Shown here: in pieces, positions 53,141 through 58,813 of the stretch
Position numbering within the stretch: the first letter of the stretch is position 1
Layout of the letters: each line of letters opens with the position of its first letter
DNA from: JAJFUG01 sp964473155
GTDB taxonomy: Bacteria; Gemmatimonadota; Glassbacteria; GWA2-58-10
Direction of reading: 5' to 3'
NCBI GenBank assembly: GCA_964473155.1
Contig: CAYYNT010000022.1
Coordinates: 1 to 58,813, forward strand
DNA length: 58,813 bases
Made by a program: the position numbers and the translations under genes
Notes under the pieces: model-generated
What the model was told of the DNA's origin: nothing
What the model saw: the letters and a program-made list of their open reading frames with translations, nothing else
Database searches by the model: none

Positions 53141-56100
53141 ATGTTTACTGAAAAGACTATTGCTCTCGTGGAACGGGCTAAAGGCCGGGCCTATTCGCTG
53201 GCGCGCGAACGGGTTGATCTGGAGTCCGTCCTGGCGGCTGTCGGTGCTGATGCCGAGGCGGGTGTTCGACTGGCTGACTGTCTTACCGGCGGTGATATCT
53301 CGGTTTTGCGCGGACGCTGTCCCGAGATTGGAGTGGCGGCATCAGCCCCGGTGAAAATGGAGCCGGACGACGATCTGCGACAAATACTGGAGACGGGGCT
53401 CGACCTGGCTTCCGGCGAAGGTGTGCCGGACCGGACACACCCCGGTTTCATTGCATTGGAGCACTTGGTATGCGGGGTGGCCATGTCGCGCGCAGCAGTG
53501 GAAATGCTGGGCGGAGGCCTGGCGCCGTTGGCGCGGGAGGAAGCGCTCAACCTGCTTACGAGTTGGATGGATGACCTGGCCAGTGATCTTTCGCTCGGTG
53601 AACTGGTGGAGCGGTTGCGGAGCTTGCGCGCGGAATTGCTGAGCAAGGTATTCGGACAGGACCATGCGGCGCAGGCTTTTGTCGAGGGCTTGTACAACGC
53701 CCAGGTAACAGCGGCGGCCGACAAGGATCGCAAACGGCCGGAAGGGATTTTTATTTTCGTTGGTCCCCCTGGCGTAGGCAAAACCTACATGTCGGAACTA
53801 TGCGCCGCCCAGCTAAAACGGCCCTTTCGTCGCTTTGACATGACCAGCTTCTCCGATCACCAGTCGCATAATGACCTGATAGGGTTTGCGGAAAGCTACA
53901 AGGGAGCCCAGCCTGGACAATTGACGGGCTTTGTCGACTCCAACCCCAACGCTATCCTGTTGTTCGATGAGATCGAAAAGGCGCACCTGAACACCATGCA
54001 GTTATTCTACCAGATTCTCGACGCCGGGCGTCTGGAAGACAAGTTTATGAAAAGGGATGTATCTTTCCGCGACACTTTAATAATCTTCACCACCAATGCC
54101 GGGCGCTCGCTCTACGACGATCCCAACCGTATGGGCATCGGTGTGGCCAATGCTACCTGGCACAAGCGTACAATCCTAAGCGCACTGGAGAACGAAAAGA
54201 ACCCCAGCGACGGGCGGCCCGCATTCCCACAAGCTATCTGTTCACGCCTGGGCCAGGGTTATCCGGTTATGTTTAATCTCTTGGGAGTCAACGAGTTGGA
54301 AAAGATTGTCAACGTTGAGATGCGGCGAGTCGAAGTCCTGCTTGAACGCCAGTATTTCAAGGCGTTTCGCCATGATGAACGGCTGCCGATTTCGCTGGTC
54401 TTGCGCGAGGGCGCCAGGGTGGACGCGCGCCAACTGCGGGCCGAAGCCGAGAAATTTGTCAAGGCCCAGCTCTTCCGGTTTTGCAGTCTGTACACTCGTG
54501 ACCGGATCGAAGATGTACTGAAAGATATTGACGCAGTGACCTACTCCTTAGAGAAGCACGAAGGTTTGGAAAGCAGCTCCATCGAGGAGCTTTACCAGCC
54601 GTCGAACCGTCCTAAAATCCTGCTGGCAGCAGACAAGGCGTTCGTAGATCTCTGCCACAAACGTATCAAGGAGATTGACTGGATATCAACGGTTTCTCCG
54701 CTCGAAGCGATGGAAAAACTTGCTGTGGAAGATGTGGATTTCGTTTTGCTGGACCTCTGGATGGGAGCCGGCGCTGGTGCCGAGATGAACCGGGCCGATT
54801 ACATGGCGCTCGAAGCCGATGAACTGAGGCAGGGCCGCGAGACGCTTAAGCTACTGCATGAGCGTTTCCCCCTGATCCCTGTCTACCTGCTTTCGTTTCT
54901 GAAACGTTCGGAAGAAACGCGGACCGAAACCGGTCAACCGGAATCGGATCAAATCAACGGAAGTTGCGCAACGATAATGATGGATGGAAGTCACGGCGGG
55001 ACTGGCGAAGCGGTTTTTACCGACGAGAAACAGCATCGCCCGATTGACGACGAATTGTTTCTGGCCTGTGTGCAGGCCGGCGGTGCAAGGGGGCTGGTCA
55101 GCACCGATTTCGGAATGAACAGAGACCGTTCGCATAGCGTCAGTGCCCGGGAATTCGGTAAAATCGTCTCAGATATTCATCACCGTCTGTATCGTGAAAA
55201 AAGGACGCGCGTCCTGGCCAAAGAACGGAAAGTGCTCTCCTTCGACACAGTATCCGATCTCGACCGCGACCGGCGCACTCTGAACATTCGTCTGTGCAAC
55301 TTCAGGTTAAGCCGTGCGCTTGACGCCTCGGATGCCGGAGAACTGGTGGAGGACATAAGTCGACCCGCCACGCGATTCGAAGATGTTCTCGGGGCCACTG
55401 AAGCCAAGAAATCCATGCAATTCATCGTGGACTGGCTGCGTAATCCCAAGAAATATAATGCCCTTGGGCTTCGCCCCCCGAAGGGCGTTCTGATGGCCGG
55501 TCCTCCCGGAACGGGCAAAACCATGCTGGCCCGCGCTGTGGCCGGTGAGTCGGATTGCGCCTTCCTGGAAACATCAGCCACCTCATTCGTTACCAAGTGG
55601 CAGGGCAGCGGTCCGCAAAGCGTGCGTGACCTTTTCGCCCGAGCGCGCCGATATGCTCCAGCGATTGTATTCATCGATGAAATCGACGCTATCGGCAAGG
55701 CCCGCAGCGGCAGTTCCAATGCACGGGCTGAGGAAGAGACACTCAACGCCCTGCTGACGGAAATGGACGGTTTCGGCGCGGCTGTCAACGACAACTCCCC
55801 TATCATCGTCCTGGCAGCCACCAATCTGGTCAAACATCTGGACGAGGCTCTCAAACGCCGTTTCGACCGGACCATCGAGGTGGACAAACCTGACCGCAAG
55901 GCTCGCTTCTCCTATCTCAAGCAGGCGATGGCTGCGCGACGCGGTGCAAAGGTCTCAGAGCAGACGCTTGAAAGACTTGCCGGCCAAAGCGCGGGCATGA
56001 CCATCGCCAACCTTGAACGAGTGATACAGGAGGCCGGTGTTATGGCCGCACAGACCGGCACTTCCATCACCGATGAAATGCTCGAAGAAGCCTTCGAGAA

Positions 56101-56695
56101 GGCCCGCATGGGCGCCGCCACCGAAGCGCCGGACGCCAAAACCCTCGAACGGATCGCACGTCACGAGGCCGGCCACACACTGATCGCTTGGCTTGGCGGC
56201 AATCTTCCTGTGCAGGTTACGATCGTTGGGCGCGGAGGCGCCGGCGGGTTCATGGAGCGCGAGGCCGATGAAAAGCGCATCATCTACACCAAGCCGGAGA
56301 TAGAGCAACTGATTCGCGAAGCCATGGGCGGCCGCGCCGCGGAACTGCTTTATTATGGCGAAGAGGAAGGGCTGTCTACGGGTGTCGGCAGCGATCTCAG
56401 TCATGCCTCGCAATGGGCTATGCGAATGGTACAGGAATTCGGCATGGACAATGGCTTGGGACAATTCGCCATGGCCGAAATTGCGAGAAACAGCGCCGGA
56501 GACGGTCCCCTCAGCGCCAGGGTCGCCCGTCAGGCCCAGCGCATTGTGGACGAACAGCTCAAGCAGGCTTTAGCGCTGCTGCAGAAAAATCGCCCTGTAC
56601 TGGACGCTCTGATCGCGGAATTGCTCAAGAAGAACCGGCTCACCCGGGAGGAAATGAGAGAAATCTTCGACAGGATTCAAAATAAGACCAATTGA
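53141..56695 (+). CDS. ClpB-like AAA+ / receiver-like / FtsH-like AAA+ M41 protease fusion
   Basis: 1184 residues. Residues 1-160 are Clp-N-like helices; an AAA+ domain of ClpB second-domain type has GPPGVGKT near 208 and LFDEIEKAH. Residues about 490-620 look like a response-regulator receiver (KILLAADKAF; VDFVLLDLW; IPVYLLSF). A second AAA+ of FtsH type has GPPGTGKT near 787 and FIDEIDAIG, and the M41 peptidase holds HEAGH near 1008 plus the STGVGSDLSHA segment. FtsH membrane helices are absent, so it should be soluble. AGGAG precedes the start. The only protease in the cluster with its own unfoldases; likely the effector. Confidence 0.9.
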   Translation: MFTEKTIALVERAKGRAYSLARERVDLESVLAAVGADAEAGVRLADCLTGGDISVLRGRCPEIGVAASAPVKMEPDDDLRQILETGLDLASGEGVPDRTHPGFIALEHLVCGVAMSRAAVEMLGGGLAPLAREEALNLLTSWMDDLASDLSLGELVERLRSLRAELLSKVFGQDHAAQAFVEGLYNAQVTAAADKDRKRPEGIFIFVGPPGVGKTYMSELCAAQLKRPFRRFDMTSFSDHQSHNDLIGFAESYKGAQPGQLTGFVDSNPNAILLFDEIEKAHLNTMQLFYQILDAGRLEDKFMKRDVSFRDTLIIFTTNAGRSLYDDPNRMGIGVANATWHKRTILSALENEKNPSDGRPAFPQAICSRLGQGYPVMFNLLGVNELEKIVNVEMRRVEVLLERQYFKAFRHDERLPISLVLREGARVDARQLRAEAEKFVKAQLFRFCSLYTRDRIEDVLKDIDAVTYSLEKHEGLESSSIEELYQPSNRPKILLAADKAFVDLCHKRIKEIDWISTVSPLEAMEKLAVEDVDFVLLDLWMGAGAGAEMNRADYMALEADELRQGRETLKLLHERFPLIPVYLLSFLKRSEETRTETGQPESDQINGSCATIMMDGSHGGTGEAVFTDEKQHRPIDDELFLACVQAGGARGLVSTDFGMNRDRSHSVSAREFGKIVSDIHHRLYREKRTRVLAKERKVLSFDTVSDLDRDRRTLNIRLCNFRLSRALDASDAGELVEDISRPATRFEDVLGATEAKKSMQFIVDWLRNPKKYNALGLRPPKGVLMAGPPGTGKTMLARAVAGESDCAFLETSATSFVTKWQGSGPQSVRDLFARARRYAPAIVFIDEIDAIGKARSGSSNARAEEETLNALLTEMDGFGAAVNDNSPIIVLAATNLVKHLDEALKRRFDRTIEVDKPDRKARFSYLKQAMAARRGAKVSEQTLERLAGQSAGMTIANLERVIQEAGVMAAQTGTSITDEMLEEAFEKARMGAATEAPDAKTLERIARHEAGHTLIAWLGGNLPVQVTIVGRGGAGGFMEREADEKRIIYTKPEIEQLIREAMGGRAAELLYYGEEEGLSTGVGSDLSHASQWAMRMVQEFGMDNGLGQFAMAEIARNSAGDGPLSARVARQAQRIVDEQLKQALALLQKNRPVLDALIAELLKKNRLTREEMREIFDRIQNKTN

Positions 56696-56847
56696 GCTCT
56701 TTGAAGCTCAACAGTTCTTTCGTTGCCAGTAAAATCAAAAATGAGGCATCGCACAACGGGTGCAAATAGTTGATATCAGTTACAGTATGATTTGTATATT
56801 TCTCTTCGACCGCTATCTTGCAGTCTGTATAACTGGAGGGAAAGTAT

Positions 56848-57477
56848 ATGAGTCGAGTGTGGGTTATTGCTGTTATGCTCTGCCCGTGCTTGCTGTTTTC
56901 GGGTTGCTGGTTCAACAGTGATATGATTCCTGGCGATTCATTCCAGGTCGCGGATACTTTGGACTTTTTTTTTCGGACGGGTAAAGACAGTTACGCCACC
57001 ATTAGTAATGATGATCTTAACGCAATTACAACCCAATTAATTGCCAGCGATGTCGTCTGGAAAAGCCCAGATGGAGTAGATTTGGAAAATGGGCAACTTG
57101 ATGTCTGTTCTAAGTACGTTGCTTGGAGGGTTGGGGATACGGAGTTTTCAGTACCAGGCTACGAGGTGATATTTTCCGCGCTGGTCAAGGTAGCGAAAGA
57201 CGCACAACCGGGCAAGCGTACAATAGTTGTAGAGTTCGCGAACTTACAGACAGTCGCGGATTTACTTAAGGCAGAACCAGATTTCCTCGGTGATTGTCAC
57301 ATGTACACTGCGCCCAAGTCTCTTAGCGTGTATTCGTTCCGGGTGTACGGGTCAAAATTTGCAAGAAATTCAGTTGTGGCTTTAAAATATGTGGCTTTAG
57401 CTATCATTATAGTGCTATGCGGTATACTATTTCTTGTATTGCATGCTTATGCTGAAAAAGGTAGATCAGAGTGTTAG
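56848..57477 (+). CDS. Lipoprotein with C-terminal membrane segment
   Basis: 209 residues. Signal peptide MSRVWVIAVMLCPCLLFSGC with a lipobox (LFSGC, Cys20) and a C-terminal hydrophobic segment (ALKYVALAIIIVLCGILFLVL) followed by a charged tail. The extracytoplasmic middle has no domain I know. GGAGGG precedes the ATG. Being attached by lipid and helix at both ends is unusual. It is the last gene of the plus-strand cluster and the sole obvious surface component; the 56,696-56,847 and 57,478-57,773 gaps contain nothing I recognise. Confidence 0.8.
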   Translation: MSRVWVIAVMLCPCLLFSGCWFNSDMIPGDSFQVADTLDFFFRTGKDSYATISNDDLNAITTQLIASDVVWKSPDGVDLENGQLDVCSKYVAWRVGDTEFSVPGYEVIFSALVKVAKDAQPGKRTIVVEFANLQTVADLLKAEPDFLGDCHMYTAPKSLSVYSFRVYGSKFARNSVVALKYVALAIIIVLCGILFLVLHAYAEKGRSEC

Positions 57478-57773
57478 TATTATGAATCTAATTAAACGAA
57501 TAGGATTGTGCACCACAGTTAAATGACTCACTGATCATGGCGAATTGGCTAATTATTGAATAAATCAGCAAGTAAAACCGGAAGCTTAACAAAGCGGTAA
57601 ACTGACAATCGGTGCGCCGGTCACAATTCAAAAACGCTAACACATTTGACTGCAAGGATATATCGAGAATCAACAGCCATATTGCATATGACAAACGGGT
57701 GTTTTCTGGATCCGATAAAATCAAAGGGCTGCAGTCATATGAATAGCACATAGGGTGCAGCAATGATGTCTCG

Positions 57774-58226
57774 ATGAAACACCATCTCATGACAGTTCCA
57801 TCTTTAGCCTGCCCGGCCCGATGCAGTTATTGCTTCGGACCGCATGTCGGCACTGGCACAATGACCCGTCAAACAGTGGAAGCTGCCGTTGACTGGCAGA
57901 AAAACCTCGATGACGGCGAGCCGCTGGAAATCACTTTCCACGGCGGTAAGCCGCTGACCGCCGGCAGCGAATTCTATCGCATGGCCCTGCCTCTGCTTCG
58001 TGATAGCCTGTCCGACCGCCAGGTTCATTACTCCATGCAGAGTAACTTGTGGCTTCTGTCCGATGAATTATGTGATCTTTTCCGCGATTACAGAGTTTCC
58101 ATCGGCACCATTCTCGATGGGGCGGAAAAGATAAATGACGCGCAGCGCGGCGAAGGATATTTCAGACGGACCATGCTTACATGCTTCTCATTCTCAGTCG
58201 GTGACTACTTTTTCGACGGTTTGTGA
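57774..58226 (+). pseudogene. Truncated radical-SAM protein (SPASM/sulfatase-maturase type)
   Basis: Residues 1-135 are a radical-SAM N-terminus: CPARCSYC (CxxxCxxC for the 4Fe-4S cluster), then EPLEITFHGGKPL and VSIGTILDG. Family members have roughly 350-400 residues with further Cys motifs. After about codon 136 the frame enters the 58.2 kb repeat (VGDYFFDGL) and stops. The C-terminal half with its auxiliary clusters is missing, so the gene was cut by whatever brought the repeat. Confidence 0.75.
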
Positions 58227-58236
58227 CTAGTTTTTC
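58201..58236 (+). repeat. Two-unit copy R2 of the GTGACTACTTTTTC repeat
   Basis: GTGACTACTTTTTC (58,201-58,214) is followed by CGACGGTTTGTGACTAGTTTTTC (58,214-58,236), two tandem versions of the 23-bp repeat with two substitutions in the second. It lies exactly where the radical-SAM frame ends. Beyond it an AT-rich tract (58,237-58,300) with repeated AATATTTTG words shows no gene. Confidence 0.7.
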
Positions 58237-58355
58237 GATGAATATCTTTAATATTTTGAATATTTTGAATATCTTGCATATTTTAAATATTACTTTGGCA
58301 GGTGGTTATGCGGACCTGGTTGATTTATAAGAAGTTAGATGTTTTGAGCAAATAC

Positions 58356-58402
58356 GCCTTACAAGCAGGAGGTCACTGGTTCGATCCCAACAGCGCCCAC
58401 CA
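58356..58402 (+). tRNA. 3' fragment of tRNA-Val (UAC-type), degenerate
   Basis: GCCTTACAAGCAGGAGGTCACTGGTTCGATCCCA, then AGCGCCCACCA, matches the anticodon loop (TAC) to 3' CCA end of a tRNA-Val. No D-arm or 5' acceptor strand precedes it; the 5' stem of the anticodon arm is also altered, and the T-stem pairs are damaged (CCAAC against ACTGG). It is a relic, not a functional tRNA. Confidence 0.75.
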
Positions 58403-58498
58403 TTATAAACTTCAAGAGCAGAGCGGGCTTACGAACTTTTGGAGGCCCCTCTTTTTTGTTTGGTTTGTGGAGTATTCTCAAATTGTGGCCTAATTTAG

Positions 58499-58521
58499 CG
58501 ACGATTTGTGACTACTTTTTC
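58499..58521 (+). repeat. 23-bp repeat R3, identical to R1
   Basis: CGACGATTTGTGACTACTTTTTC repeated exactly from 40,459-40,481. It lies between the two tRNA-Val 3' fragments. Similarity continues for about 45 bases with gaps. Confidence 0.75.
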
Positions 58522-58758
58522 TACTGATCTCACTTTTCAACCGACTCGTTCTCAAACTTGTTAAATTTTCTGCTGGAAAAAAATAGTTCTTGGCAGAAGA
58601 ATCCGGCACCTTGCCAATTCTTGCCAATTTTGGTGTGAATTTATGGCATTTCTGACAATCTTGACAGTCTACTGGAAAAAGCGCAGATGCGGCAGCCGTG
58701 CGCATTCGATTGATTTAACAACAAGTTGCAGAATCTTAGAAATGACCCTGTTGCACGT

Positions 58759-58803
58759 TTGACATGCAAGAGGTCACTGGTTCGATTCCAGTATCGCCCA
58801 CCA
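58759..58803 (+). tRNA. 3' half of tRNA-Val (GAC-type)
   Basis: TTGACAT (anticodon loop, GAC), GCAAG, then AGGTC, the T-arm ACTGG/CCAGT with TTCGATT loop, and ATCGCCCACCA. The T-arm pairs perfectly. I found no GGGCGAT 5' acceptor strand or D-arm upstream in 58,550-58,758; the 5' side of the anticodon arm is disrupted. It looks like the 3' copy left by integration into a tRNA gene. The 209 bases before it hold no gene that I can support. Confidence 0.7.
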
Positions 58804-58813
58804 TATTTTTCAT

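Noticed and set aside
57488..57790. 100-residue minus-strand frame in the gap before the radical-SAM relic
   Set aside because: No ribosome site, no recognisable pattern, AT-rich chance frame.
58356..58803. Intact functional tRNA genes
   Set aside because: No D-arm or 5' acceptor strand could be found upstream of either 3' part.

Overview
The window is bacterial accessory DNA. Shine-Dalgarno sequences precede most starts, two sigma70-type promoters can be read, and there is a lipobox protein, bacterial Ser/Thr kinases, FtsH/Clp proteases and 3' tRNA ends with an encoded CCA. I cannot name the species; moderate GC and many signalling fusions fit an uncultured lineage. No ribosomal or central-metabolism genes occur; the whole window reads as a defence and mobile-element island.

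Region 1 (1-25.4 kb, minus strand) is a defence block. A ten-gene operon starts at a sigma70 promoter near 25,465-25,490 and runs to 2,240 with almost every junction overlapping: HTH regulator, DUF4007 protein, P-loop ATPase (PglY/BrxC-like), a short DndC/SspD-like ATP-pyrophosphatase, a DndA-type cysteine desulfurase, a PglW-like protein (possible PT-DNA-binding N-terminus, NERD, pseudokinase, kinase, P-loop NTPase), an unrecognised 552-residue protein, a DptH-like HerA/FtsK-type ATPase, and then a second DUF4007-like protein plus a second giant P-loop ATPase. It mixes DNA-phosphorothioation chemistry with BREX type 2 (Pgl) parts and carries the DUF4007/ATPase pair twice, yet no DndD/DndE or SspB/SspC is visible. 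Downstream lie an autoregulated-looking XRE-ImmA/MazF pair and a truncated HamA-like nuclease gene.

Region 2 (25.7-33.3 kb) has an AbrB-domain gene fused by overlap to a small serine recombinase, a 15-odd-repeat TPR protein, a decayed second copy of the recombinase, and a five-gene minus-strand operon: E2-like, JAB/JAMM peptidase, E1/ThiF-like, a small protein and a WG-repeat protein. The E2-like, small and WG-repeat proteins share an N-terminal domain of about 95 residues; the E2-like protein has His where the catalytic Cys is expected. This is a candidate undescribed ubiquitin-like conjugation system.

Region 3 (33.5-40.5 kb) looks like a plasmid or integrative-element backbone: a HerA-type ATPase with a partner gene, six small minus-strand genes with strong ribosome sites, an iteron-like repeat patch, and a replication-relaxation family protein.

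Region 4 (41.1-57.5 kb, plus strand) is a phospho-signalling/proteolysis cluster: PP2C phosphatase, FHA-kinase, a Clp-like protein without a P-loop, two paralogous kinase-WD40 proteins (each with two seven-blade WD40 sets) separated by a rhomboid protease, a Clp/receiver/FtsH fusion protease, and a lipoprotein. The two kinase genes share a 328-bp identical block inside otherwise diverged sequence.

Region 5 (57.7-58.8 kb) is an integration scar: a truncated radical-SAM gene, copies of a 23-bp repeat also found at 40.46 kb, and two 3'-terminal tRNA-Val fragments.
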